A stretch of DNA of 33,286 nt from Gammaproteobacteria bacterium. GTDB taxonomy: Bacteria > Pseudomonadota > Gammaproteobacteria > SZUA-152. Shown one piece after another: positions 14,672-23,253 of this stretch. Position numbers and translations under genes: made by a program. Each line of letters starts with the position of its first letter. The first letter of the stretch is position 1. The notes under the pieces are model-generated. The model saw only the letters and a list, made by a program, of their open reading frames with translations. It was not told the DNA's origin and made no database searches. The stretch lies in contig JAKIUN010000043.1 in assembly GCA_021647505.1 (NCBI GenBank), positions 1 through 33,286 on the forward strand, given 5' to 3'.

Positions 14672-17572
14672 TCATTTCAGCAGCCGAACAACCACCGATT
14701 TCTTGCCGGTGCCGCTCTCGAAAATCTCGCCAAGCGGTAACGGCATGCCAATATGAAAACCCTGAGCATAATCCACGCCAATTTCCTTCAAGATGGCAAC
14801 ACACTCCTCACTGTCGACGTATTCGGCAATCGTCGTCTTGCCCATGGCATGGGCGATGTCGTTCATGGAACGTACCATCGCCAGCTGCAGGGCATCACGC
14901 TGAATATCGCGCACGAAGGAACCATCGATCTTGACGCAGTCCACCGGCAGATCCTTGAGGTAGGCAAAGGACGAATAACCCACACCGAAGTCATCCAATG
15001 CCGTATGGCAACCCAGTGCGCGCAATTGTTCGAGAAACTTCAGCGCGGCACCGAGGTTGGCAATGGCCACGGTCTCTGTAACCTCAAAGGTCACCGCCGT
15101 AGGCGACACGCTGTGCCGTTGCAAGGCATTGGTAATGACCTCCAGCATACTTGCCTCGCCAATGGATTCGGCCGATAGATTAATGGAGAAATGCAGGTTT
15201 GGCTGCGTTTTCAGCAGGTGACCCAGTGCCTCGATGGCATGTTCGATCACCCAGCGATCAATAGCACGCATCAGGCCAAAACGTTCGGCGGCGGAAATAA
15301 AGCCGGCGGGCTGAATAACGTGGCCATCTTCGTTACGCATACGCAACAGCACTTCGTGATAATTCATCTTGCCCGTCTTCAGATCCAGGATGGGCTGGCT
15401 GACCAGGCTGAATTGGTCACGACTGAGCGCTTCCTTGATACGCCGCGCCCAGCCCATGTCCTCGGACATGGCGGCCAGATCCTGCTGATCCTCGGCCTCA
15501 TATAAGTGTACGCAGTTGCGCCCGGAACGCTTGGCAATGTGACAAGCGATATCGGCCTGCATGAGCAGGTTTTCCTTACTCACCACGGACTGGCCAAACA
15601 GGCTGATGCCGATGGAACACCCGAGCTGGATCGCCTTGCCATCATACTTGAAGACGTAGTCGGCAAGCAGGCGACGATGGGCTTCGGCAGCCTGTATCAC
15701 ATCTGTTTCATTGGTATCGTAGATAAGCAAAGCAAACTCATCACCACCCAGGCGGGCAAGCAAGTCGCTCTTGCGATTGCGCTGGCTGAGCATCTCGGTC
15801 ACTTCCACCAGCACCTGATCCCCGGCGAGGTGCCCGAGGGTATCGTTGACGAACTTGAAGTTGTCGAGATCAAGATAGAGCAGCGCATAGTCACGCGGAC
15901 TGCCACGCCGGGCATTCTCTACCACACGCTCCAATTCATTGAGGAAATATTCCCGGTTATACAGGCCGGTGAGGGAGTCATGCTCGGCCATTTTACGCAG
16001 ATTTTCCATCATCGCCATGCGCTCACCGATGTCATCAACCAAGGCGACATAGAGCGTTCGGCTCTCTATTTCCAGTTTATTGACCTTGACCGACATGGGA
16101 AAACTAGAGCCATCCCGGCGCAACGCGGTAACCGTTGTTTCGTGACCGGAAATACTCATCGAGGGTGATTTACAGAGTTCGAGAAAACTGGCGAAAACAG
16201 CCCCCGGAGATAAAGGTACGATGCTTATCACCGGGCGTCCAATGGCCTCCATGGCAGGATAATCAAACAGCTTCTGTGCGGCATTACTGAAGGTTTCTAT
16301 TATGCCATGCTCATCCAGCGTAATGATGCCCTCAGCGGCATTGTCGAGGATGGACTCCAGTCGCGTCTGACGCGACTGAACCTGGCCCTGCATACGCAGA
16401 AACGCCTCCACCAACACCGCAGTTTCCTGGGTACGGGGAACCAGGGCCAGCAGATAATCCTCACCTTTGCCATGAGCCTCCAGGGCCCGTGTCACGTCCA
16501 GGATAGGCCGGCGAATCACACGTTCGAACATGAGATAGGCGAGCAGCAGGATGGTCGCCATAAAGGCGGTAAATACCCACACAATAGTGGACAGGGTATC
16601 GGCTGTATCCAGCGTACGGATGATATTCTTTTCGGAGAGGCCGGCCATTTCCTGCCTCATGAGATCCAGAATCCCCCAGGCCTGATCAAGTATCGGGCGA
16701 ATGTCATCGCGCAAAATAGGTAGGTCGGTACGCCAGTTTTTCGAGGTATATATTTCCACAGCACGCCTGAAATCGGACTCATACTGCAACCTGACTTCCT
16801 GCATTATTTGCAGGGATTCACTCAGCTGAAAATCCAGCTTTCCCAGCTCGCGATAGGCCTCCAGCTCGACCAGCAATTCATCCACACGATCAATGTAAAT
16901 CTCGCGATTACTCAAATTGTTCGCCATGCTGGCAACCGGGTCACCAAACACGCCGGAACGATTGGCGACAAAGACCCGCACGGAACTAATCTGCTGCGCC
17001 CAGGCATAGCGCAGCTCATTCAGTGCCCGCAGAATAACCGGCTGATCCGGTTTATCCGTCATGCCGGTCGCTTCGTCGATGGCCAGATTCACGGCTTGAA
17101 TAAAGGCCACGTTCCTCGGCTGCAAGTCGTTGAGCAGGATGGCTGCGGCCGGAAAACGGGTTTCCACATCAGACAACGCAGCCAACAGCTTCTGGGTTTC
17201 TTCATCCAACCGCTGCATGGCAAAGACCAGATTGACGGCAAAATCATGGATAAAGGGATGACGACGCAGGGCGTAATGCTCGGTCAACTGGCGTGCCTGC
17301 AGCTTGGCCTCCGCCAGGCGGACAAGGGTATTGCGATAAGACCTGGCATCCAGCATCAGGAGGTACTGATAAATGGCGCTTTCTGTCACCTGCAGGGAAT
17401 CCGTCAGGGAATCAAAGGCCCAGCCCAAGTCCTGATCCTCCTGAATCAGTTGAAAGCTTTCCTGGGTCAACAGGTGGACGCGGTGCTGGGTGTAGAGTGC
17501 TGCGGGCAATGACAGCATGGCCACCACGGCCGCCGTCAACAAAAATCGTGCGCGAATACTCTTGGCTATCAC
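14672..17572 (-). CDS. Membrane-bound PAS-GGDEF-EAL protein (c-di-GMP turnover)
   Basis: The 966-residue product has a membrane helix at residues about 9-28, a periplasmic helical sensor region to about 327, and a second helix at 328-349. A short HAMP-like linker is followed by a PAS domain (about 403-515), GGDEF (about 527-690) and EAL (about 708-950). The diguanylate cyclase site is intact (RLGGDEF, GGDEF at 609-613), with an inhibitory I-site RxxD (RKSD, 600-603) five residues before it. The EAL domain has EVL in place of EAL (740-742), plus NLS, DDFGVGYSS (860-868) and KIDGSF, so phosphodiesterase activity is plausible. Which activity dominates cannot be read from sequence. The start is GTG. 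The gene sits just upstream of fliJ-fliK on the same strand, suggesting a link to flagellar output. Confidence 0.9.
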   Translation of the reverse strand: MIAKSIRARFLLTAAVVAMLSLPAALYTQHRVHLLTQESFQLIQEDQDLGWAFDSLTDSLQVTESAIYQYLLMLDARSYRNTLVRLAEAKLQARQLTEHYALRRHPFIHDFAVNLVFAMQRLDEETQKLLAALSDVETRFPAAAILLNDLQPRNVAFIQAVNLAIDEATGMTDKPDQPVILRALNELRYAWAQQISSVRVFVANRSGVFGDPVASMANNLSNREIYIDRVDELLVELEAYRELGKLDFQLSESLQIMQEVRLQYESDFRRAVEIYTSKNWRTDLPILRDDIRPILDQAWGILDLMRQEMAGLSEKNIIRTLDTADTLSTIVWVFTAFMATILLLAYLMFERVIRRPILDVTRALEAHGKGEDYLLALVPRTQETAVLVEAFLRMQGQVQSRQTRLESILDNAAEGIITLDEHGIIETFSNAAQKLFDYPAMEAIGRPVISIVPLSPGAVFASFLELCKSPSMSISGHETTVTALRRDGSSFPMSVKVNKLEIESRTLYVALVDDIGERMAMMENLRKMAEHDSLTGLYNREYFLNELERVVENARRGSPRDYALLYLDLDNFKFVNDTLGHLAGDQVLVEVTEMLSQRNRKSDLLARLGGDEFALLIYDTNETDVIQAAEAHRRLLADYVFKYDGKAIQLGCSIGISLFGQSVVSKENLLMQADIACHIAKRSGRNCVHLYEAEDQQDLAAMSEDMGWARRIKEALSRDQFSLVSQPILDLKTGKMNYHEVLLRMRNEDGHVIQPAGFISAAERFGLMRAIDRWVIEHAIEALGHLLKTQPNLHFSINLSAESIGEASMLEVITNALQRHSVSPTAVTFEVTETVAIANLGAALKFLEQLRALGCHTALDDFGVGYSSFAYLKDLPVDCVKIDGSFVRDIQRDALQLAMVRSMNDIAHAMGKTTIAEYVDSEECVAILKEIGVDYAQGFHIGMPLPLGEIFESGTGKKSVVVRLLK

Positions 17573-17587
17573 ATGGACACCATAAGC

Positions 17588-17615
17588 GTTATCTGCAATA
17601 TCTGACTATTATCAA
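17588..17615 (-). promoter_or_regulatory. Candidate sigma70 promoter of the GGDEF-EAL/fliJ/fliK unit
   Basis: On the minus strand, TTGATA (17615-17610) and GATAAC (17593-17588) are separated by 16 bases. The predicted start would leave a leader of only about 8 bases before the GTG at 17572. I see no sigma28-type box in this gap. Confidence 0.35.
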
Positions 17616-17714
17616 TGTATCGTCCAAAAGCGTCTCCGGAACAGGTTGCACGCGCCACCCAACAGACTCAAGAATTCGTATAGAATCATTCCACTTTTTG
17701 TCAAATACTCACCA

Positions 17715-18380
17715 ATGTCAATGATTCTGCTGCTCAACAAGCCCTTTAATGTCCTCTGCCAGTTCACGGATGCCGACAATCGTCACACCCTGACCGACTT
17801 TGTCGACATCCCCGGGGTCTATCCGGCCGGGCGTCTGGATCGTGACAGTGAAGGTCTGGTAATCCTCACGGACGACGGCGGCCTGCAGCACCGTATCAGC
17901 CACCCCCGCCACAAACTGGACAAGACCTACTGGGTGCAGATCGAGGGCGAACCGGATCGGCATGCGCTGGATCAACTGCGCCGGGGCGTGCCGCTCAAGG
18001 ACGGCATAACCGCACCTGCGCAGGCCCGGCTGATTGCCGAGCCCGACATCGGGTCACGCACACCGCCGGTGCGTTACCGCGCCAGCATTCCCACCCGCTG
18101 GATCGAGCTGACCCTCCATGAGGGCCGCAACCGCCAGGTACGGCGCATGACCGCAGCGGTCGGCCATCCGACCCTGCGCCTGCTGCGTGTGCGCATTGGA
18201 TCGTGGTCGCTGGGTGAATTGACGCCCGGCCAGTGGCGCGAAGCGCAAATACCCGATGAATGGCGTAAAATACCGCGCCATGAAAAAGAAAACCAAGCCC
18301 GGCGTCACAAGACGGGTCATCACAAAGGAAGCCGCACCCCGGCGCGCGGTGGAAAAAACCGGCGGCCTCTGCGTGATTAG
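17715..18380 (+). CDS. rluE: 23S rRNA pseudouridine(2457) synthase RluE
   Basis: RluE isomerises a uridine in the peptidyl-transferase region of 23S rRNA (U2457 in E. coli). The 221-residue product starts MSMILLLNKPFNVLCQFTD and contains VYPAGRLDRDSEGLVILT, with catalytic Asp at residue 42, and HEGRNRQVRRMTAAVGHPTL, the RsuA/RluB/RluE family core. No S4 domain precedes it, as expected for RluE. The ATG at 17715 was chosen because the frame upstream has no family match; an ATG at 17721 is equally possible, and neither has a clear ribosome-binding site. The C-terminal 35 residues are a Lys/Arg/His-rich tail (HEKENQARRHKTGHHKGSR), longer than in E. coli, which may add RNA affinity. mnmA follows 15 bases later. 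Confidence 0.88.
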   Translation: MSMILLLNKPFNVLCQFTDADNRHTLTDFVDIPGVYPAGRLDRDSEGLVILTDDGGLQHRISHPRHKLDKTYWVQIEGEPDRHALDQLRRGVPLKDGITAPAQARLIAEPDIGSRTPPVRYRASIPTRWIELTLHEGRNRQVRRMTAAVGHPTLRLLRVRIGSWSLGELTPGQWREAQIPDEWRKIPRHEKENQARRHKTGHHKGSRTPARGGKNRRPLRD

Positions 18381-18395
18381 GGAAATACATTAACC

Positions 18396-19544
18396 ATGGC
18401 AACATCAGCCAGCAACTCGCCAAACCATGCCGTTGCCCCCCCCACGCCCCTACACCACATTCTAGTAGGCGTCTCCGGCGGTGTGGACTCCGCCGTCGCG
18501 GCCTACCTGTTGCGCGAGCAGGGTCTCGAGGTACAGGGCATGTTCATGAAAAACTGGGACGAAGACGACACAGCGAGCTATTGCTCGGCCGCCGTGGATC
18601 TCAAAGACGCCAGTAGTGTCTGCCAACAACTAGGTATCGAACTGCATACCCGTAATTTTTCCAGTGAATACTGGGATCATGTGTTCAGCTATTTTCTCGA
18701 CGAATACCGTGGCGGCCGTACCCCGAACCCAGACGTACTGTGCAACCGGGAAATCAAGTTCAAGACCTTTCTTGAGCACGCCCTGATTCTCGGCGCCGAT
18801 CATATCGCCACCGGCCACTACGCACGGGTGGAATACCGTGACGGCCACTACCGCCTGTTGAAGGCCCGTGACGGCAATAAGGATCAGACCTATTTCCTGC
18901 ACGCCCTGGGCCAGTATCAGCTGCAGCGGGCGCTGTTTCCACTGGGTGAACTGTGCAAGCCGGAAGTACGCCGCATCGCCGAACAGCAGGGTTTCACCAA
19001 TGCGGCAAAAAAAGACAGCACCGGTATCTGCTTTATTGGCGAACGCAAATTCAAGGAATTCCTCAGCCGCTTCCTGCCCGCCCAGCCTGGCGAAATGCGG
19101 ACACCGGAGGGCAAACGGGTCGGCCAACACGATGGACTCATGTATTACACCCTGGGCCAGCGCCAGGGCCTGGGCATCGGTGGCAGCCAGGGCGGCAGCG
19201 GTGATCCCTGGTACGTCGTGGACAAGGATCTCGACAACAATCGACTCATCGTCGCCCAAGGCCATGATCATCCACTGCTGTTCCGCTCCGAACTCACGGC
19301 CGGCCAACTGAACTGGATCGCCGAGCGGCCTGCGTCACTGCCCTTCCAGTGCATGGCCAAGACCCGTTATCGTCAGGCGGATCAGGTCTGCACAATAACT
19401 GAATGGAGAGCTGAACGGGGAGCTGAGCTGGACGCAAACCGCTGTCATGTCCATTTCGAGCAGCCACAGCGCGCCATTACCCCGGGACAATCCGTTGTAT
19501 TTTATCGGGATAACGAATGCCTTGGCGGTGGCGTCATTGAATAG
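18396..19544 (+). CDS. mnmA: tRNA-specific 2-thiouridylase MnmA
   Basis: MnmA adenylates and thiolates U34 of tRNAs for Lys, Glu and Gln, taking sulfur from a relay protein. The 382-residue product has the PP-loop SGGVDS at residues 27-32, [12 protein letters not shown] with the nucleophilic cysteine at about 116, and [12 protein letters not shown] with the persulfide cysteine at about 212. [20 protein letters not shown] and the C-terminal beta-barrel follow, so all active-site elements are present. The first 18 residues (Ser/Pro/His-rich) precede the conserved ILVGVSGG and are longer than usual. The AGGGA before the start is about 12 bases away, so translation may rely partly on coupling to rluE. 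In E. coli nudJ lies between rluE and mnmA; it is absent here. Confidence 0.95.
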   Translation: MATSASNSPNHAVAPPTPLHHILVGVSGGVDSAVAAYLLREQGLEVQGMFMKNWDEDDTASYCSAAVDLKDASSVCQQLGIELHTRNFSSEYWDHVFSYFLDEYRGGRTPNPDVLCNREIKFKTFLEHALILGADHIATGHYARVEYRDGHYRLLKARDGNKDQTYFLHALGQYQLQRALFPLGELCKPEVRRIAEQQGFTNAAKKDSTGICFIGERKFKEFLSRFLPAQPGEMRTPEGKRVGQHDGLMYYTLGQRQGLGIGGSQGGSGDPWYVVDKDLDNNRLIVAQGHDHPLLFRSELTAGQLNWIAERPASLPFQCMAKTRYRQADQVCTITEWRAERGAELDANRCHVHFEQPQRAITPGQSVVFYRDNECLGGGVIE

Positions 19545-19586
19545 CTTGGCTATATCGTCCCAGTTCGTAGGGATTTCAGCCTCTGG

Positions 19587-19611
19587 ATTCCGGCTAAAAA
19601 CAGACCGGAAT
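19587..19611. repeat. Small inverted repeat ATTCCGG...CCGGAAT
   Basis: ATTCCGG at 19587-19593 pairs with CCGGAAT at 19605-19611 (loop of 11) in the mnmA-hflD gap. Such CTGGATTCCGG/CCGGAATGAC pairs are a common intergenic repeat type. Confidence 0.45.
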
Positions 19612-19704
19612 GACTGCATTCGTAGCACCAAAAGTAGACGCTTAAGGCGAGCTGCGAAGAATTTAACCTACAGTGATTAAACCCAAAGAGATCAAACCCA
19701 CAAC

Positions 19705-20358
19705 ATGAAGTACACCGACACCGACCGAATCATTGCCCTGGCGGGCATTTTTCAAGCCACTCAGCTGGTTCACCAGCTTGCCTATACCGGCAGGGCCGAT
19801 AGTGATGATTTCGAGACCTGCATCAACAGCCTGTTCCTTAACGATGTTGACACGCCGGTTGCCACCTTTGGTGACATCACCCGCCTGCGCAGTGGCCTGC
19901 AAGCACTGATTGCGCAGCTCGGTGGCAGCAGTGGCGCCCCCAATCAGCCACCACAAAACCGACAGCTGGACACGACAAAGTACGCCATCGGCATCATGGT
20001 GCTGGAACGCAAGCTCAGCAAGAACCCCGACATGCTCAAGGCGGTGTTCGATGGCATCGAACACGCCCGCAGCCAGGCCGGGCATTTTTCCACCACCCAT
20101 GAAAATGTCATCGCCAGCCTGGCGCACACTTACAGCCAGACCATCAGCACCCTGCTGCCGAAAATCATGGTCAACGGTGAACACACCCACCTTGCCAATC
20201 CGTCCACCGCAGATCGCATTCGCGCCCTGCTGCTGGCGGCGATCCGTGCCGCTGTGCTCTGGCGCCAGTGCCAAGGTAATCGCTGGCAGCTGTTTTTCAA
20301 ACGGAGAAAGATCCTTGATGAGGCGCAGCGCCTGCTGATAAAGGCCGAGGCGGTGTAG
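19705..20358 (+). CDS. hflD: High frequency lysogenization protein HflD homolog
   Basis: HflD is a mostly helical, membrane-associated protein of unclear cellular role; in E. coli it binds the lambda CII regulator. The 217-residue product shows the family start DRIIALAGIFQATQLVHQLA, a central TTKYAIGIMVLERKL, and the end RALLLAAIRAAVLWRQCQGN with RWQLFFKRRKIL, all characteristic. It follows mnmA by 160 bases, as in E. coli, where purB comes next; here a convergent porin/PstS-like pair follows instead. The start is the only reasonable ATG; no strong ribosome-binding site is visible. Confidence 0.88.
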   Translation: MKYTDTDRIIALAGIFQATQLVHQLAYTGRADSDDFETCINSLFLNDVDTPVATFGDITRLRSGLQALIAQLGGSSGAPNQPPQNRQLDTTKYAIGIMVLERKLSKNPDMLKAVFDGIEHARSQAGHFSTTHENVIASLAHTYSQTISTLLPKIMVNGEHTHLANPSTADRIRALLLAAIRAAVLWRQCQGNRWQLFFKRRKILDEAQRLLIKAEAV

Positions 20359-20376
20359 GCAGATAGCGGGAGGAAT

Positions 20377-20407
20377 GTTGGGGTTCACAAAAAACGTTCA
20401 CCCCAAC
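20377..20407. repeat. Hairpin repeat GTTGGGGT...ACCCCAAC
   Basis: An 8-bp perfect stem (20377-20384 with 20400-20407) with a 15-base loop, followed by CTACGGGC. The form is the common 'GTTGGG...CCCAACCTACG' intergenic repeat type. It may also help to end hflD transcription. Confidence 0.5.
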
Positions 20408-20426
20408 CTACGGGCTGGACTCAAAA

Positions 20427-20459
20427 CCGTAAGGCCCTGAATGATTCAGGGCCTTACGG
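20427..20459 (-). terminator. Strong 16-bp hairpin between convergent genes
   Basis: CCGTAAGGCCCTGAAT (20427-20442), one base, then its exact reverse complement (20444-20459). On the minus strand the stem is followed by TTTTGAG, fitting a terminator for the porin/PstS-like unit. On the + strand it is preceded by AAAA and not followed by T, so it may only slow hflD read-through. Confidence 0.65.
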
Positions 20460-20501
20460 TGACCAAAACGTGGTGAATGTGAGTAATGAACAACCAGGTA
20501 T

Positions 20502-20924
20502 TTACTTGAGATTCAGCATCTTGACAGAATCATTCACCGAGTTTCGGTACACATAGCCCAGCGCCAGGGGTTGTTCAGCCACCCACGCCAACATGGCTTC
20601 ATCACCCTTCTTGATGATCGGCGGCGTTCCCTTGCCGGTGAAGATCCGCTTCGACCAGTAAACTTTCAGCTTGGATGCGCTCTTGTCAATCATCACTGCG
20701 TAGAAGATTTCCCTGACGGTGCTTTTTTCCGGCTGATCTGCGGGAATGACCCGTCCCCCACCGGGAAAAAATTTATTCTTGCCCAGGTAGATCTTTTTTA
20801 CATCCTTCAGGGTTAGTTCAGACAGAGTATTGGCCGGGTTAACAATCAATACGACTTCATCAGCCTGGGCAGCGGTGAAGGTCAAGACCGCCATCAGCAT
20901 CAGCGTGCTCACGTAGGTTTTCAT
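20502..20924 (-). CDS. Small PstS-like periplasmic substrate-binding protein
   Basis: The start follows a strong AGGAGG seven bases upstream. The 140-residue product has a signal peptide (MKTYVSTLMLMAVLTFTAAQ, cut after Ala-21). The mature part is EVVLIVNPANTLSELTLKDV, KKIYLGKNKFFPGG, then REIFYAVMIDKS, YWSKRIFTGKGTPP and ALGYVYRNSV. These are features of the phosphate-binding PstS-like family, but the protein is only about half the length of true PstS and so probably has one lobe or acts as a sensor/accessory protein. The ligand is unknown. It lies 11 bases after the porin gene and is probably co-transcribed with it, so both may serve uptake of the same anion or signal its presence. Confidence 0.8.
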   Translation of the reverse strand: MKTYVSTLMLMAVLTFTAAQADEVVLIVNPANTLSELTLKDVKKIYLGKNKFFPGGGRVIPADQPEKSTVREIFYAVMIDKSASKLKVYWSKRIFTGKGTPPIIKKGDEAMLAWVAEQPLALGYVYRNSVNDSVKMLNLK

Positions 20925-20935
20925 GTTTCAGCCTC

Positions 20936-21994
20936 CTAAAAGACCAGTTCCAGGGCAACGCCGTAGATGAGAACCTTGTCCTCTTCCGGCTTTTTGTTAA
21001 ACAAGCCATAACCACCGTTAGAGTTTGGGTTATCTCCTGGGGTAACCTCCTTGACCTCAACCTTCAGGGCCGTATTCGAGGTCAATTCCGTGCGCAGACC
21101 GAGGGTAATATTCTCCTGTCCCCAGCCTCCTTTGACATCCCATTTCCCCCAGGTCACATGGGGCATGAAATCCCCAAAGCGATACCCCATCATGACATAA
21201 CCGGACGTGGAGTCCATTACATCCATTTCCATGCTGGCCGTGCTGATCTCGGTGCTGAAAACAAGACTCTCCATGTCCAGACCAATGCTTGCGGTATACG
21301 TGGTGTGACGGTCGCCGTCCATGCCTACGCGGGAGCCCTCTTCAATCTCCATAATACCCGTCGTGGCGCTCAATTGGAGACGCAGCATATCCGCCCAATT
21401 AAAGCCAACCTGGGCACCAACCATCTGATTGATATGCCCATCCGCCAGATCCAACAAACCACCAAAAAAATTAAGGTTAGTCTCCGTCTCATCAGTCGCC
21501 CAGGTATACACCAAACCCAGGCCACTATAGGAAATCCATGTCAGATCCGGCCCGAAATCATCCTGATTATAGGCGCTCTCCGGTGCGCGTATCCAAGGAT
21601 AGGTATAACCCACTTCGACATATTCATTGTACAGCCCGACCGGGAATTTGACTTCACCCACGTTGATGGCGAACTGGTCGGAGTGGTCATAAGTGGCATA
21701 GGCCCAGTCCATCACCAATCTGTTATGGTTATCACGCTTGGCCTTCATCTGTGCCGCAAAGCGCCAGTGTTCATCGACCTGAGTCGTCACGGTCAGACCC
21801 AGACGGGTATCCTTGGTAGTCCCCTCGTCAGAGACATCGCCGGAATAGTGGACGCCCTCACCCGCACCGGATGTCGCCAGGTAGGCGCTGGTCAAAAAGC
21901 CATGCCATTGGATCTCACCGATCTCGCCCGCAGTCGCCGTAAACGGCGCTGCTACGCACAAGGTGGCTACGCAAAGTTGCCCAAATTTGTTCAT
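20936..21994 (-). CDS. Outer-membrane porin-like beta-barrel protein
   Basis: The 352-residue product has a signal peptide (MNKFGQLCVATLCVAAPFTA, cleaved near TATA-GEIG). Alternating-residue strands run to the C-terminus, which ends in YGVALELVF; the terminal Phe is the usual BAM recognition signal of outer-membrane barrels. Many aromatic and acidic residues and the phrase WAYATYDHSDQFAINVGEVK resemble large monotopic/trimeric porins (Porin_O_P-like). AGAGGAG lies about eight bases before the ATG. It is first in a two-gene unit with the PstS-like protein. The substrate cannot be read from sequence; an anion such as phosphate is a guess from the partner. Confidence 0.75.
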   Translation of the reverse strand: MNKFGQLCVATLCVAAPFTATAGEIGEIQWHGFLTSAYLATSGAGEGVHYSGDVSDEGTTKDTRLGLTVTTQVDEHWRFAAQMKAKRDNHNRLVMDWAYATYDHSDQFAINVGEVKFPVGLYNEYVEVGYTYPWIRAPESAYNQDDFGPDLTWISYSGLGLVYTWATDETETNLNFFGGLLDLADGHINQMVGAQVGFNWADMLRLQLSATTGIMEIEEGSRVGMDGDRHTTYTASIGLDMESLVFSTEISTASMEMDVMDSTSGYVMMGYRFGDFMPHVTWGKWDVKGGWGQENITLGLRTELTSNTALKVEVKEVTPGDNPNSNGGYGLFNKKPEEDKVLIYGVALELVF

Positions 21995-22137
21995 GCAGCT
22001 ACTCCTCTCTCATCTCATCGAACATCAATTATCCACGCACGACCAGTGCCATCGGCAAGTCAATGGAAAACTTTACAGTGCTTCTGATTGGCTTGAAGCA
22101 GCTCCAGACAGGGATATCCCCTCAGTATTAATCTGGC

Positions 22138-22154
22138 ATTAACGTAACGTTAAT
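22138..22154. promoter_or_regulatory. Palindrome between divergent genes, possible operator
   Basis: ATTAACGT-A-ACGTTAAT is a perfect 8+1+8 inverted repeat in the AT-rich region between the porin unit (-) and the Sel1 unit (+). A 10-base palindrome, GGGATATCCC, lies at 22111-22120. Its position suits a regulator acting on either gene. It does not resemble the PhoB box. Confidence 0.4.
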
Positions 22155-22176
22155 ATAAAATTAATGAGTGCATAAT
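22149..22176 (+). promoter_or_regulatory. Weak candidate promoter for the Sel1/DUF4124 pair
   Basis: CATAAT at 22171-22176 is a good -10 match; GTTAAT at 22149-22154, 16 bases upstream, is a poor -35 and overlaps the palindrome. It would leave a leader of about 170 bases, in which I recognise no riboswitch. Confidence 0.25.
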
Positions 22177-22356
22177 GAAAACACATATTGCACAATTGGC
22201 CAAACCATATTTGTTGCGCTCTCGTGCCGAGCAGTTACCGGCCATGGCATTAAGATTATTCTTTGCCTGTCGATACAAGGCTTGTGCCCCTGCCCGGATA
22301 CTGGGAGGGCTTTCGCTACTTAACCCGCTTAACCCGCAGATAAAGGTGGCTGTACT

Positions 22357-23223
22357 ATGCGTCATTTTGCCACGATGCGATTTATCATCAGGGCTTTGTT
22401 CATCTTGCTACTGTCGGCATTTGCGGCACAGTCGGTGCTGGCCAATGACGATTTACAAGTGCTTCGCCAAGCCGCAGAAGCGGATCAATCCGCCAAGGCC
22501 CAGTACCGGCTGGGGCTCCGGTATTTGCAGGGTAAAGGGGTCAATCAGGATAGCCGGTCGGCCTTGATGTGGCTGCAGCGTGCGGCAGAACAGAATTATG
22601 CGCCGGCCCAGTATCAACTGGGAGAATTGTACCGGACAGGCGATGGGGTCGATATCGATGCAGCCGCTGCCGTTGAATACCTAACCAGTGCGGCCGAGCA
22701 AGGATATCCGACGGCACAATACAAACTGGGCACCCTGTATCTGACCGGCAACCTGGTTGAAAAGGATCTGATTGCCGCCACGGAATGGATGGAGCTGGCG
22801 TCAGAGCATGGTTACACAGAAGCCAAGCAGATCCTGGCCGAACTTAATAAAGCGGCCCTCACAACCAACGACACAATCGCAGCACAGACAGAAGACAATA
22901 CCCGCGAAGCATCCACCACACCCTTGAACACCCACATCCGTGCAGCAGAACGGGGTGATGCAAAGGCTCAATATCAGCTGGGCGAAATCTACCGGAAAGG
23001 TACTGAAAAAGGCGTTTCCCGCAGTTTCAAGGAGGCTGCCAAGTGGTATGGGATGGCCGCCGAACAAGGAAATGCGGAAGCCCAGTATCAGCTCGGCGAG
23101 TTTTACTCCAAGGGGAGGGGTGTTAAGAAGAACAAAAAAATAGCGCGAAAATGGTACAAGGCTGCCGCTGAGCAAGGCCACCTCAAGGCCAAATACCAGC
23201 AACGTGGCTGTGGGTTTTGCTAG
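22357..23223 (+). CDS. Secreted Sel1-repeat (TPR-like) protein
   Basis: The start follows AAGGTGG about eight bases upstream; an ATG at 22375 is also possible. The 288-residue product has a signal peptide (FIIRALFILLLSAFAAQSVL, cut after LA). Three Sel1 units follow (AKAQYRLGLRYLQGKGV, APAQYQLGELYRTGDGV, PTAQYKLGTLYLTGNLV), with a degenerate fourth, a Thr/Asp/Glu-rich linker of about 40 residues, and then two more units (AKAQYQLGEIYRKG, AEAQYQLGEFYSKGRGV). It ends in RGCGFC. Sel1 repeats form alpha-solenoids for protein-protein contacts, often in the periplasm with envelope or signalling partners. The DUF4124 gene starts 30 bases downstream, so the two are probably an operon. Confidence 0.85.
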   Translation: MRHFATMRFIIRALFILLLSAFAAQSVLANDDLQVLRQAAEADQSAKAQYRLGLRYLQGKGVNQDSRSALMWLQRAAEQNYAPAQYQLGELYRTGDGVDIDAAAAVEYLTSAAEQGYPTAQYKLGTLYLTGNLVEKDLIAATEWMELASEHGYTEAKQILAELNKAALTTNDTIAAQTEDNTREASTTPLNTHIRAAERGDAKAQYQLGEIYRKGTEKGVSRSFKEAAKWYGMAAEQGNAEAQYQLGEFYSKGRGVKKNKKIARKWYKAAAEQGHLKAKYQQRGCGFC

Positions 23224-23253
23224 TGTAGTGCCTAAGCAGATACGGAAGTAAAA

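Noticed and set aside
15506-17512. Plus-strand frames of up to 234 codons opposite the GGDEF-EAL gene
   Set aside because: The minus strand has a complete, motif-supported protein; these frames show no family features.
22080-22160. PhoB box before the porin/PstS-like unit
   Set aside because: No tandem CTGTCAT-type heptamers are visible; only an unrelated palindrome is seen.
22155-22356. Leader of the Sel1 gene as a possible c-di-GMP (GEMM) riboswitch
   Set aside because: A CAAACC string is present, but the GGGACGCAAAGCC-type second half and the conserved pairings are not.
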